Positions 1 to 9,709 of a stretch of 50,825 nucleotides of DNA are shown piece by piece. Origin of the DNA: Tritrichomonas foetus (taxonomy: Eukaryota; Parabasalia; Tritrichomonadida; Tritrichomonadidae); NCBI GenBank assembly GCA_001839685.1, contig MLAK01000835.1, positions 6,318 through 57,142 of the forward strand, in the 5' to 3' direction. Position numbers and translations under genes: made by a program. How positions within the stretch are numbered: position 1 is the first letter of the stretch; each line of letters opens with the position of its first letter. Under the pieces are notes generated by a model. The model was not told the origin of the DNA. It did no database searches and saw nothing but the letters and a program-made list of their open reading frames with translations.

Positions 1-68
1 CTTGATGAATCTTTTCCTTGATGAATCTTTTCCTTGATGAAACTTTTCTCTTGAAGAAACTTTTCTCC
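1..68. repeat. 16-bp tandem repeat at left edge
   Basis: Three to four imperfect copies of a 16-base unit starting CTTGATGAATCTTTTC run from the first base; the fourth is degenerate (CTTGAAGAAACTTTTC). The array probably continues outside the window. From about 69 to 410 I see only AT-rich spacer without a supportable gene. Confidence 0.7.
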
Positions 69-410
69 CAAACACACAGCAACAAAATCCAATACTTTTT
101 AGATTATATGATTGCCCCTTTATTTACAAACACAATATTCGTTCGTTCTTAATTAAAAATCGATTCGTTTCTATTTTATAATAACCAATTCACATCTTAC
201 TGTTCGATTGTAGAGATTCGATACAGTCGAATGATAGTTTTTTATAAATCATGAAAATTGTCTTACCTTATCATGCTTATGTTTTTTTAAAAAATCCATT
301 TTTAATCCATATTCAAAAATAAAGTATATATCTTTGTGAAATTGGATATTTATTAGCGATAAAATAATAATACTGAAACATCTATTGAAAAATACACGCG
401 ATTTCTCTCT

Positions 411-707
411 TCATTGCTCATCCTTCCAGGATTCAAAACATCTTTGGCATTCTTCGATGAGGTGCTGCTTTTGGCGAATAGCTTCCTGAAGATCTGCGAT
501 TTTTTGTTCCTGCTCTTCCTCTGTCATATCGAGTCCGGGAGTGTTGGCTAAAATTTTTTGAGCTTCATCCATTTTATTCACGAATTGGCTTGCGACGTTG
601 CTGATTTCTTTTTCGGTTGCCTCTGGCTTGACTAGGAGATTCAATAATTCTCGAACGATTGGAATAAATTCGAAAGGGTTTGCTTTCTTTCCTCTTCTGC
701 TCGACAT
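411..707 (-). CDS. MED9: Mediator complex subunit 9 (MED9)
   Basis: A 98-residue protein that aligns over nearly its whole length with the MED9 family, a small subunit of the middle module of Mediator, which bridges regulators and RNA polymerase II in the nucleus. Seen in the sequence: an FEFIPIVRELLNLL segment near residue 12 corresponds to the FxFLPLVHNII segment of animal MED9; the centre carries the TPGLDMTEEEQEQ block (TMPGIHLSPEQQQQ in animals), followed by a helical IADLQEAIRQKQHLIEECQ coiled-coil end. The length fits the conserved core; the variable N-terminal tail of animal MED9 is missing. The start is the only ATG, in the basic MSSRRGKK. The match is by eye to family knowledge, not a search. 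Confidence 0.8.
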   Translation of the reverse strand: MSSRRGKKANPFEFIPIVRELLNLLVKPEATEKEISNVASQFVNKMDEAQKILANTPGLDMTEEEQEQKIADLQEAIRQKQHLIEECQRCFESWKDEQ

Positions 708-710
708 AAT

Positions 711-1096
711 AACCTTTTATTAACTTTACAAAAATAAAGTACATAAAAAGTTGTGTAATCTTAATGAACAAACAATATCGGTTAATGGTCAATAAGTAAA
801 CAACATCAACGTTGATGTGTCTTTGAAGAAAGTGAAATCTCACTCTGGCATTAGGGAAATAAGAAGGCTGCCTTAGATGATCACCAGTAGTGATTAACCC
901 GGATCTGTATCGCGGATAGAAAATCAGATGATTGATGATTTTCTTCTTTCAACCATTTACGAGGAGGTTTTTCACCATTCATGTTGGAATTTATTTCATT
1001 TGAGAATGATATTTGAGAAAATTATAAAAATAATTATATAGACAATGTAAATAGCATTATTTTAATAACATATATGAAAATTCGAAATTTTTTCAA
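711..1096. other. Intergenic stretch with a less AT-rich island, a hairpin and a tiny ORF
   Basis: Spacer between MED9 and the 570-residue gene, both on the minus strand. From about 841 to 990 it is clearly less AT-rich than its surroundings. It holds a perfect 8-bp hairpin (919-926 pairs with 936-943, loop of 9). On the minus strand a 33-residue frame (881-982, starts MNGEKPPRKWLKEEN, stops after VNHYW) could be a tiny gene, an exon, or chance. I recognise no tRNA, snRNA or snoRNA signature. Confidence 0.3.
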
Positions 1097-2809
1097 TTAT
1101 TGAGAATTGTCAATGAGAAAATCAACTTCAGTTTGCTTATGAAAAGCCATCGCTAGATACTTCTGATACATCCTTTTATGAACAAGATGAGTATTTTTCT
1201 CACTCATATGTTCTTTCAAGATTAAATTCAAATTCTCTTCAATTTGACCCAAAAATGGATCATTTCCAACTTGAAGATTATTCTTCTCATCAAAAACAAT
1301 TTCTGGCGCATAAACCTCATCTCTAAACCCATTTTTAGAATCATTTTGAGAGTTATCTTGAGAATCATCATTCTTACTCTGGAAATCATTAATCTCTAAG
1401 TCGGGAATGATTCCAGGGAAGACGGCTCGGTTTGGAAGAGATTTAAAGATCGTTTTCCAATAAATTTCAGGGAAATTATTTCTAACGGTTGATTCAGTTC
1501 CTGTTTCGCCTGCCCCTTTTTTCCTTGTCTTCAAAAACAAAGAGACTATTTCCCAGAATCCTTCAAAAGCTTGAGTTGATGGTTTTTCATCATCAAGGAG
1601 CTTCCAGCCTGCCATATTTAACGACTCGTCAAAGAAATCCTGTGTATTGGATTTAAGTAGTCCTATAATCAGATGTTTAAGCTGAGTGTGAAAATGCGGT
1701 GAATATCCGAGAATAGCTGCCATTGGAAATCCATTTAAAATAGTTGTTTCGATGAAGCCATAATTTTCTTGAGCATACTGTCCAGTATTTTCCATGTCTG
1801 AACGATAGGGAAGAGTAATGGGCATAAATGTCCAAGATTTTGGAATTAGAATTTCTTCTTGTGGAGAATTTTGGTCGCTCATTATAAGAATATTAGTTAA
1901 TTTCATTCCAGAAATTAGTATTGCTGTGTATGGACCATGAAGTTCAGCTTTTCTGAGATCATTTAATACATCAGTAATGGTAGCTTTCAAAATTCCACGA
2001 AAAGAAAACTCCTTGGATATAGGTTGAATATAATCACTTCTGAGACATGTGAAAAAAGCAGTCGCATAATCAATTAACTCCTCAATTGTTCGAACTCGAC
2101 CATTTATTCGCAAAATTGAATATAAATGAAGGTAATTCAATTCAACCTTTCGTGTTAATTTGAGGGCAGCTGCAGCAATAAAAGTAGAAAGTTTTGAATA
2201 TTTGTGTGCTCTCAAAATAAAAGGACTTAAGATGTCAAATAATTTGGCATATTTATCCATTTTTTGAATTTGCTTTTTAAAAAGTTCATTTTTTATTTTA
2301 ACATTTTGGTTTTTCTTTTTTTCATCTTGCGTTTTGTCACTTTTTACCTTTTCATTTCTTTTATTTTTAGGATTTTCTTTTTCAATCATAATAATACTTT
2401 TGCTTGCGTTTTTCTTTGCGTTCACTTTGATAAGCATTTCTCGAGATAAAGCTTGATACAGCTCAAGTGTTGGAAATTGTGTGTCATTTGATATGTAGAG
2501 ACAAACTGTTGTTGAATATTTTGGAGGAAATGTTTTTTCGAATGATAAATTTATATTTGGATTATTATATTTCAAATGAATTTCGGGGACTCCATCTTGA
2601 ATGGGGATTTCTGTCATGGCTAAATATGGAAATGTCTGAAGGATTTGGAGTTCGGCGGAGCTTTGTTGATCGATATTATTGGGATATGAATAAAAAGCTG
2701 ACAAATATTTAACTTCGATTACATTGGCATGATCTGTTTCTTTTTGTTTCGACATTAGGACTTTGTTAGATAAAATGAAGACTGTCTGATTCCTCTGGCA
2801 AAGATTCAT
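1097..2809 (-). CDS. Uncharacterised 570-residue protein
   Basis: A long single frame with normal coding texture that I do not recognise. The N-terminal ~125 residues look folded and beta-rich. Residues about 133-185 form a lysine/asparagine-rich linker. The remainder (about 185-570) is mostly helical with conserved-looking stretches such as ELHGPYTAILISGMKLTNIL and ILNGFPMAAILGYSPHFH, and a short N/D/S-rich insert near residue 475. There are no membrane segments, signal peptide or catalytic motif that I can name. Two starts are possible: the first ATG at 2809, or the one 18 codons downstream at 2755 (MSKQKETD), which gives a more typical hydrophilic N terminus. No neighbour suggests its role. 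Confidence 0.6.
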   Translation of the reverse strand: MNLCQRNQTVFILSNKVLMSKQKETDHANVIEVKYLSAFYSYPNNIDQQSSAELQILQTFPYLAMTEIPIQDGVPEIHLKYNNPNINLSFEKTFPPKYSTTVCLYISNDTQFPTLELYQALSREMLIKVNAKKNASKSIIMIEKENPKNKRNEKVKSDKTQDEKKKNQNVKIKNELFKKQIQKMDKYAKLFDILSPFILRAHKYSKLSTFIAAAALKLTRKVELNYLHLYSILRINGRVRTIEELIDYATAFFTCLRSDYIQPISKEFSFRGILKATITDVLNDLRKAELHGPYTAILISGMKLTNILIMSDQNSPQEEILIPKSWTFMPITLPYRSDMENTGQYAQENYGFIETTILNGFPMAAILGYSPHFHTQLKHLIIGLLKSNTQDFFDESLNMAGWKLLDDEKPSTQAFEGFWEIVSLFLKTRKKGAGETGTESTVRNNFPEIYWKTIFKSLPNRAVFPGIIPDLEINDFQSKNDDSQDNSQNDSKNGFRDEVYAPEIVFDEKNNLQVGNDPFLGQIEENLNLILKEHMSEKNTHLVHKRMYQKYLAMAFHKQTEVDFLIDNSQ

Positions 2810-3020
2810 CTCTAGATTAGAATTTGACGATTAATTGACTATGCGAAAATTCAGAGTATAAATGGCATACAGTAGTGAATAATTGGCTAAATTATCGCAG
2901 AAAAAGTTCTGCAAAAAATGAATTCATTTTTTCCAAAAAAAAAAAAGCAAAGAATTTAAAATGTATTCATGGTAATATTTATTAATAACAAATTCTATTA
3001 AAATTTTAACAATGAGAATT

Positions 3021-6000
3021 TCACCAGTTTCTTGGCTCAATTTTTCTTTTCAGGCAAATACCATCAGTGGTTTGAGTGAAATGCTTAGTTGGTATTGTTT
3101 CAAATTTTTTAGTACCTGTAAAATATTTATAAAATTGACCAACATCATTCTGGGATATCTTAGTTGGTCCATTACCCCAAATTTTTTCAATATCTGAATC
3201 TTCTGTGATCATCTTATAAATTGCTTTCATTTTTAGACCCATTACAGTCATAAGTACAATTAACCGTGAATTTTCATATGTTTTCAGAAAATTAAGCAAT
3301 TTATTTTTTTGAATGTCCTGTTGAGGTGCTGGCATTGCGTTAAAACGGATTATCGTTGTAATTATTTTGAAATTGGGCTTAATAGTTGCTACTCTTTGTG
3401 TTGGGGCTTGTCTGTTAAAGCTTGTAAATCTTCTAAATGGAATGTGCTTGATAGAAATGTCACAATCTAAGAAATCAAGCTGTTCATCTGGTGATGATGG
3501 CTTTATTTCTGGCTTTTCAAATAGTATTACTGGTTCAAATAATTTCAAATCAACTGGGTGATTGAATAAAGGAATATCTTCGTCATTTTCGTCTTTGTTT
3601 TCACCATTATTGTCAACATTTGATTGATTATTTATAATCGACTTTTCGTCCGTTTGAGTTTCTTGATGTGTTTGTTCGAGTTTATCAGTTTCGGTTTCAA
3701 CCTCAGTAGTGCCATATAAATTTGTGGTATTTTTAGTATCATTAGTGTTTTCTCCATTTAAATCTGTGTTTTCTGTTTGATTTTCATTTTGTTCTTCTTC
3801 TTCTTCTTTTACTGAATTTGTAGTTTTGATAGTCTCATCTGGATCGATTTCGACAGTTTCTAAAACTTCTATCGAATCATCTGAGCTAGATAATTTGATC
3901 GGATTTTCATCATCCTTTGGATTAGCTTCTTCTTCTTCAATTTCAATACTAATACTTAAATCTTGGGATTTATCGGCTTTCTCAAATAATGATCCAGCAA
4001 TTTCTATGAGTCTATGTGGTATTGATTCAGGATCTTCTGATACTTTCTTCAAAAGTGATAGAACTGTGTCATATACTCGTCCTATATGTTCCTTATGCTC
4101 AGGGGAATTGATCTTCTCTTCATCAATGTTACGATTATATATTTCTTCCAAGATATCTTTAATTTTTTCAATTTTCTTTTCTTCTTGTGGAAGCTGTGAG
4201 AATATGGTGAGTGCTTCTTTCATTTTTTCAATATCATTTTCATTTACACCAGTTGATTCGATATTCTTTTGTTGAAGACAAAGCGCTAAAGCAGCAGTTT
4301 CTAAATCTTCTATTCTTGGGCTGGCTTTATCGTTTGAAGTGTTGTTCAAATTCTCCAAGATCAGTCTTTGAGCTTCTAATGAAAAACGATGTGCTTCAAT
4401 ATCGAATTTATTAATTTCATCTTGAAACTTTGCCAACTGCTCAGGCAAATTTTTGGCTAATTTCACAGCCTCATCACTGCCACTAGAATGAGAACTAGAA
4501 GATGAAGACATTGACGAAGATGATCCACTTTTCTTGGAGCGTCGTGGACTAGATGATCTTTTTCTTCTACTGCCAGAACGAGATGAACTTTTTGAGTGTG
4601 ATTTACTACTAGGTCTTCTAGATGATGAACGATGCCTCCTGGAACGTGCCTTTGATGATCGTCTATGCCTAGACGACTTATCGTCATTATCGTCGTCATA
4701 GTATTCATAATTATAGTCATAACCATCATCAGAATCATCAGAGCTAAATGATGTTCGTCGATTACTTTTCCTTGGAGATTTAGAACTTCTTTTTGGAGAT
4801 GATTGATTATTTCCATTGTCATTTGAAGGACCTAAGGTTTCGCCAGGAATTTCGGATGGCTGAAGATTACTTGGCATGGGAAATGTAGAATTGGCATTTG
4901 TATTAAACTCTGGAAAATCAGTGTTGGGTAGAATATTTTCTTCTGGTACAGTATTAGATAAAATATTGCTTTGAGCATTTTCTTTTGAAGTTGGTTCATT
5001 ATTCTCGTTATTATCGGTAGTTGATTTATTGCTTTTCCTCCTGAAATTTGTGGTTGGCTTTGTTTTGACCTTCGTTGCTGTTTTTGAGAAAGGTGCAACA
5101 TAACCATCAGAAAAATTGTTTTCATTTCCTTCATCTGATTTTGGACATGTCGCTGGTTTTACTTTATGATCTAATATTTTAATTTCTTGATTTCGTGTTG
5201 AATGAGGACGATTATCATTTTCTTGTGTTTTTAATTCTGGATGTATAGTAAGTTCAGGAATACCATTATGAACTTCATTCGGTTCATCTGAACTGCTTTT
5301 ATTTGGTATTTTTTCATTGGATGAATGATCTTTCTTTTCAGATGAATTATTTTTCTTCTGTGCTGGCTTCTTTTTCTTTTCCTTTTCATTTGATGATTTG
5401 GAAGATTTAGCTGCATTTTTCTTCTGTGATTTACTCCCATTAGATTTATTATTATTATTCTTAGTTGGTGTTTCATTGTTGTTTCCAGATCCGTTCAATC
5501 TATTTTCACGAATATTATTTTCATCGTTGCTTTTATTTTTCGTATTCTTTCCTTTTAATGAAGCTGAATTCGAATCCTTGGATTTCCCATTTTTATTTGA
5601 TTCATTTTTACTAACGGTAGACTTGCTATTTCCTTTATTATCTTTTTCATTTTTACTGTTTTTATTTTTGTTTGCTAGATTTGATTTATTTGGTGAATTA
5701 GAAATATTCTCACCGAGATTATTATTTTTATTATTGTTTGATGTATTTAATAATGGATTCTTCTTGATAGGTTTCTTTGGGAATGGCTCAGAACTGGAAT
5801 TCGATTCATGATGTGGAGGTATGTAGGGCCTAGGTTCTACCACTGGAGGAGGGGGAGGATCTAATTTAACAAACTTTTTAGCTCCAGATCTTGTTGAATA
5901 AAAAATATCTGCAAAAAACAACAAAATTATATGTGGAGATTGAAATTGGCGCTTCGGTGGAATAAATGCCATTAATTCTTCAAGAACAGAAAGAGCTAAT

Positions 6001-6680
6001 TCCCAATTATGTGTAATCATCAAATCTGTTAAATCTGGTCCAACATCAATGACGTCTTTTAAAATTCTTTTTGGATAAACACGAGCAAGTGAAAAGGCAA
6101 TATGCTGTCCTTGAAAAATTTCTTCATCTAAGTTTTTAATATCAGGTAGAGTATATGAACATGGAAATTTCGACAGCCATAACTTTATGGCATCTTCAAG
6201 TAAGTCTGGTCTTTGTTCTAAAATAAAAAATGATCTTGGTAATCTTTTAAGATCATCACATAGCATTTGAATAGACAAAGTTCGATCAACAACGGCCCAT
6301 TCAATAAGTTTCGCCAATTCAACATGATCGCTAATTGACTGATTACACAAATTATCGATTTCGCATTTTCCTGATGGCTTATAACCTAATTCCGCAAGCG
6401 TTGAAAGGACAACTTTGAAAGCTTTCTGTGGATTCGTGGAATCTATTCCATTCGGCAAAGTTTTGAGTAAATTCAAAATAAAAACGTATGGCAGACCTGT
6501 CGATAAATCATTAACTGTTAAAATATCTGGAAAATTGATCGATTCGTCGTAAATCGGACATTTGTTATTAAATGAAAGCGATAGCAAAGGTTTTTGATTT
6601 TCTTTTTCGAATGAACAAACTCTTCTCACCGCAATACTCAACCATTGAAGATGTACATCAAAATCGAGAGTTTTCTCCAT
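3021..6680 (-). CDS. CAMSAP/Patronin-like microtubule minus-end binding protein
   Basis: A 1,219-residue protein with the layout of CAMSAP/Patronin/Nezha, proteins that bind and stabilise microtubule minus ends. Residues about 1-270 are helical and contain a calponin-homology-like region of CAMSAP type, ending in SPHIILLFFADIFYSTR, which matches the VLKPNVLAFLADLF end of that CH class. A DPPPPP stretch follows. Residues about 290-740 are disordered: Asn/Lys-rich, then Arg/Ser-rich (about 624-742). Helical and acidic segments fill about 745-1090. The last ~120 residues are a clear CKK domain: an IIRFNAMPAPQQD start, LIVLMTVMGLKMKAIY, GNGPTKISQNDVGQFYKY and FETIPTKHF match CKK landmarks in order (LFRDAGCQFRALY, GTGPKSITKKMIDKLYKY, FNLIPAKT). 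The CKK call is strong; the CH call is weaker because the N terminus is divergent. Confidence 0.82.
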   Translation of the reverse strand: MEKTLDFDVHLQWLSIAVRRVCSFEKENQKPLLSLSFNNKCPIYDESINFPDILTVNDLSTGLPYVFILNLLKTLPNGIDSTNPQKAFKVVLSTLAELGYKPSGKCEIDNLCNQSISDHVELAKLIEWAVVDRTLSIQMLCDDLKRLPRSFFILEQRPDLLEDAIKLWLSKFPCSYTLPDIKNLDEEIFQGQHIAFSLARVYPKRILKDVIDVGPDLTDLMITHNWELALSVLEELMAFIPPKRQFQSPHIILLFFADIFYSTRSGAKKFVKLDPPPPPVVEPRPYIPPHHESNSSSEPFPKKPIKKNPLLNTSNNNKNNNLGENISNSPNKSNLANKNKNSKNEKDNKGNSKSTVSKNESNKNGKSKDSNSASLKGKNTKNKSNDENNIRENRLNGSGNNNETPTKNNNNKSNGSKSQKKNAAKSSKSSNEKEKKKKPAQKKNNSSEKKDHSSNEKIPNKSSSDEPNEVHNGIPELTIHPELKTQENDNRPHSTRNQEIKILDHKVKPATCPKSDEGNENNFSDGYVAPFSKTATKVKTKPTTNFRRKSNKSTTDNNENNEPTSKENAQSNILSNTVPEENILPNTDFPEFNTNANSTFPMPSNLQPSEIPGETLGPSNDNGNNQSSPKRSSKSPRKSNRRTSFSSDDSDDGYDYNYEYYDDDNDDKSSRHRRSSKARSRRHRSSSRRPSSKSHSKSSSRSGSRRKRSSSPRRSKKSGSSSSMSSSSSSHSSGSDEAVKLAKNLPEQLAKFQDEINKFDIEAHRFSLEAQRLILENLNNTSNDKASPRIEDLETAALALCLQQKNIESTGVNENDIEKMKEALTIFSQLPQEEKKIEKIKDILEEIYNRNIDEEKINSPEHKEHIGRVYDTVLSLLKKVSEDPESIPHRLIEIAGSLFEKADKSQDLSISIEIEEEEANPKDDENPIKLSSSDDSIEVLETVEIDPDETIKTTNSVKEEEEEQNENQTENTDLNGENTNDTKNTTNLYGTTEVETETDKLEQTHQETQTDEKSIINNQSNVDNNGENKDENDEDIPLFNHPVDLKLFEPVILFEKPEIKPSSPDEQLDFLDCDISIKHIPFRRFTSFNRQAPTQRVATIKPNFKIITTIIRFNAMPAPQQDIQKNKLLNFLKTYENSRLIVLMTVMGLKMKAIYKMITEDSDIEKIWGNGPTKISQNDVGQFYKYFTGTKKFETIPTKHFTQTTDGICLKRKIEPRNW

Positions 6681-7197
6681 TCACTTTTTAAATTTTCCGA
6701 TGTCTCCTTAAAATTTCTTAACGTACATTACTCTTGAATTATAAACGTTCACGATTCATTTTATTTTGAATAAAAAATGTGAATATTTCAATACCAAAAA
6801 CAATTTTATGAGCATAAGCATATGAATCCGATAGTTAAGACGATTTAAACTCTTTTATAAGAATTTAGCTAGAGATGAAATAAATAAATTTGAATCTCAA
6901 TTCTCAATAATTTTTATAGACCTTCACAATGTTTTTGCTAAAATTATTTCGCCAAGCTATGTATAAACAATCGGAGAAGGCCAATTTTGACCAGTTCGAT
7001 AAACAATTCTGAAAAGAATAATTGAATAAATAAACACAAGAGTTGCATAATAAATTGAATTATAAACAATTCTGAAAACGGAAAATTTGCACAATAAATT
7101 GAATAGTTATTGAATTTTTGAATATAACTTTTTGTACTATTGTCCACTTTTTGAATTAATCATTTCAATATTTATCCAGACTCTTTTTTATTCCTTC
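6681..7197. other. Divergent intergenic spacer with imperfect repeats
   Basis: Spacer between the divergently transcribed CAMSAP-like and kinase genes, which presumably holds both promoters. An ATAAACAATTCTGAAAA motif occurs at 6999 and again 63 bases later at 7062, each followed by a version of CATAATAAATTGAAT, so there is a short imperfect duplication. A TCATTT initiator-like motif lies at about 7160. I see no gene. Confidence 0.4.
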
Positions 7198-7206
7198 GCC
7201 TTTTCG
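7198..7206 (+). promoter_or_regulatory. CCTTT-type core promoter motif of the kinase gene
   Basis: GCCTTTTCG lies two bases before the kinase ATG. The same nine bases sit one base before the ATG of the uS11 gene at 15415. Trichomonas genes are known to use core motifs that overlap the start of transcription (Inr, and a CCTTT-type motif called M5) with 5' leaders of only a few bases. Assigning this copy to that class is inference. Confidence 0.4.
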
Positions 7207-7208
7207 CA

Positions 7209-9119
7209 ATGAAGACGATTAATCCAGCGAATTATAAGATGCTTCAACAAATAGGAACCGGAAGCTTTGGTGCTGTATATTTGGCCCAAGATTTAACCAC
7301 CGGTAAATATTGCGCGATAAAGAAAATCCAATGCCAATTGATGAATTCAATACAATATCAATATCTAGTCCGCGAAATCGAAATTATGTTACAAGCAAAC
7401 CATCCCGCCTTACTCGGACTCCACGGCTACGCAATGCCGAATAGCCAAACGACCGATAATTCAGCAACGATTGTCATGGATTATATGTCACAGGGATCAC
7501 TTTTCGAAGTTTTGCAAGCTGTTAGGTCAAATCAAAGGCCAAAATGGTGGAATCCAACAGCCCAAAATATTATTCTAATTGGAATCGCCTCAGGAATGAA
7601 ATTCCTACATTCGAAAAACATCATTCATAGGGATTTGAAACCGGAAAACGTTTTAATAGACGACATCTACGAGCCGCATATTGGCGATTTTGGACTTTCC
7701 AAAATCACTCAAATTGGTGACAATAAAGCAAACACGGCAAACATTGGGACACCTTTGTACATGGCACCAGAAATTTTCACCAATGCTCCATATGATTTTA
7801 GAGTAGATATTTATGCCTTTGGAATGCTGGCTTATGAAATTTTAACTGAAATTAATCCTTTCTCTGACGTGTCAAATCCAATGGCACTAGGTATGAAAAT
7901 ATGCAATGGTGAACGACCAATTTTCCCTGCAAATTTATCACCAACTTTTTCCACACTAATTGATCGGTGCTGGGCCCAATACGCCATCCATCGTCCAACA
8001 TTTGATGAAATTGTTGATTATCTGTACAACAAAGATGTTCTTTTTGAAGGCGCTGATTTTAACGCTGTAGACAATTATCGAAAGAAGTTACTAGGTGATT
8101 CGAGTCATCAACAGCACCTTACTGAATTAGAACTAATTAATCTGCAACTTCAACAACAGAATTATGATATTCACCTCATGCAAAAAACACTTCATGATAC
8201 AATGTCTCAAATATTGCAAAATAATGAAAAAATTAAAGCAGATATTTCAGCCATTCGAGTTGAAAATCAAGAATTCCAGAAAGAATTTGCAAACAGTTCA
8301 AAATCATTTTTCGATATTGTAAAAAGCGTGAATACAGAGCATCAACGCCTCCTCGCTGAAATAAAATCATTAAATAATCATACATCTAACCATCAACAAA
8401 ATAATGGTTCACAAAATTACTGTGATGATCAAAATGAATTCAATAATCGTTTCAAATCAAATCGACGTTGTTCTGAAATGATCACTACAGAAAAAAGACC
8501 ACCACCACTTCCTATTGGACCAGTCGTAACACCAGGAATCGGTGCACAACATCTTCCGATCGATCATAAAAGAAAACCTCCCAATCAGCATCACTCTCAT
8601 CAGCGAAATTTGAGTGGCACTTTGGTAGCAACCGTAGGAATATTTGAAAAGCTATCGAATGAGTATAAAACAAATATTATTGATTGTGGTTTAATTAAAA
8701 TCTCTGGAACTTCTTTGACAGAAAATGATCGAAATAACCTCAAAAATGTAATAAATAGTGAATGGAATGGAGAATGGCATTCAACTAATAGTGATAATGG
8801 TTATATTCAAATTGAGTTTTCAAATATGAAAGTTTCTCTTGAATACTATCTAATTAAAACATATGGTGGTCAACAGAATGAAAAACATTTAAGATCATGG
8901 GTTGTTGAAGGATCTGATGATGGAAAAAACTGGACAGTCATAAATTCTGCTAATAATGATAGTAGATTGAATGGACCAGGTAAAGTGGCAATTGTTCCCT
9001 GTATTGGCTTCCAACCATTATGTAAAATAATTCGAATCCGCCAAGATGGTCCATCTTTTGCAGGCCCTGGTGCAGGATTTGCTCTCACAAACATTGAATT
9101 GTATGGAAAGGTCAAATAA
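7209..9119 (+). CDS. Protein kinase fused to C-terminal F5/8-type C (discoidin) domain
   Basis: A 636-residue Ser/Thr-type kinase. All core motifs are present: glycine loop GTGSFGAVYLA (16-26), ATP lysine in AIKKI (Lys38), catalytic HRDLKPEN (Asp142), metal-binding DFG (Asp160), and APE at about 186-188 after GTPLYM. The lobe ends near residue 275 (CWAQYAIHRPTFDEI), a hallmark of TKL/tyrosine-kinase-like C-lobes. Residues about 300-395 form a Gln/Leu-rich coiled coil, followed by an Asn- and Pro-rich linker. Residues about 478-633 read as a discoidin-like domain: TYGGQQNEKHLRSWVVEGS, DDGKNWTVI and FALTNIELYG are the typical strands. There is no signal peptide or membrane segment, so this domain is intracellular, unlike in animal discoidin receptors. 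The substrate is unknown; the protein should be active as a kinase. Confidence 0.88.
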   Translation: MKTINPANYKMLQQIGTGSFGAVYLAQDLTTGKYCAIKKIQCQLMNSIQYQYLVREIEIMLQANHPALLGLHGYAMPNSQTTDNSATIVMDYMSQGSLFEVLQAVRSNQRPKWWNPTAQNIILIGIASGMKFLHSKNIIHRDLKPENVLIDDIYEPHIGDFGLSKITQIGDNKANTANIGTPLYMAPEIFTNAPYDFRVDIYAFGMLAYEILTEINPFSDVSNPMALGMKICNGERPIFPANLSPTFSTLIDRCWAQYAIHRPTFDEIVDYLYNKDVLFEGADFNAVDNYRKKLLGDSSHQQHLTELELINLQLQQQNYDIHLMQKTLHDTMSQILQNNEKIKADISAIRVENQEFQKEFANSSKSFFDIVKSVNTEHQRLLAEIKSLNNHTSNHQQNNGSQNYCDDQNEFNNRFKSNRRCSEMITTEKRPPPLPIGPVVTPGIGAQHLPIDHKRKPPNQHHSHQRNLSGTLVATVGIFEKLSNEYKTNIIDCGLIKISGTSLTENDRNNLKNVINSEWNGEWHSTNSDNGYIQIEFSNMKVSLEYYLIKTYGGQQNEKHLRSWVVEGSDDGKNWTVINSANNDSRLNGPGKVAIVPCIGFQPLCKIIRIRQDGPSFAGPGAGFALTNIELYGKVK

Positions 9120-9709
9120 TGTAATTAATTGTTGTAAAAATTTGCCAATTCTGTATAATTATTATATTATTATTTTTTGAAAGGTATAGTAAATTATCAT
9201 TTTGTCAAAACTTGTTCTTTCTATATCATCTTTTCTCACTTCAATCAAATGAATTTCATTTCCAAAGTGTTTTTCTTTTTATAATTTGAAGTTTTCTTTC
9301 TCTGATTCTCCTTTCATTGTCTTATTATTCCTGCATTATATTTTGATTTTTGATATACTGGTTCCTTCTTGTGAGTATTATCCTTTTTTGATATTATTTT
9401 GAATGATATGGTCTATCTCTCATTTATATATGTCGATCTCAATGCCTAAAACACCATGGGTGAACCTGGGTTTATATATATATTTGTTTATTATTATTTC
9501 TTGTTATTGTTATTCGTTCTTGTTATTATTATTCTTTCTTGTTATTATTAAACTCCTTTCCAATTAAAATAATGCTTATGCATTTAGACGTATTCTCAGG
9601 AATAGTTTTTCTGTCTGTATAAATTTAAATCAATTTAAAAGTGAAAAAATAAACATTTACAAAATAACAAATGTAATTCCAGGTTAAAAAAAATCTCACG
9701 CACAATCCT
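9120..9709. other. Convergent intergenic spacer with TTATT microsatellite
   Basis: Spacer between the 3' ends of the kinase and cyclophilin genes. About 9478-9552 is low-complexity sequence built from TTGTTATTATTATTC-like steps. There is no gene that I can support. Confidence 0.5.

Noticed and set aside
841..990. Spliceosomal snRNA or C/D snoRNA
   Set aside because: GATGAT-like strings are present but no paired C and D boxes, Sm site or known snRNA core.
3826..4275. 149-residue plus-strand frame opposite the CAMSAP-like gene
   Set aside because: It is Ser-rich antisense of Glu/Asp-rich coding sequence, a mirror of the real gene.
5398..5811. 137-residue Leu/Phe-rich plus-strand frame
   Set aside because: It is antisense of the Asn/Lys-rich linker of the CAMSAP-like gene; hydrophobic texture arises from the complement of AAA/AAT codons.
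9470..9560. CRISPR-like array
   Set aside because: It is a simple TTATT-type microsatellite without spacers, in a eukaryotic genome.
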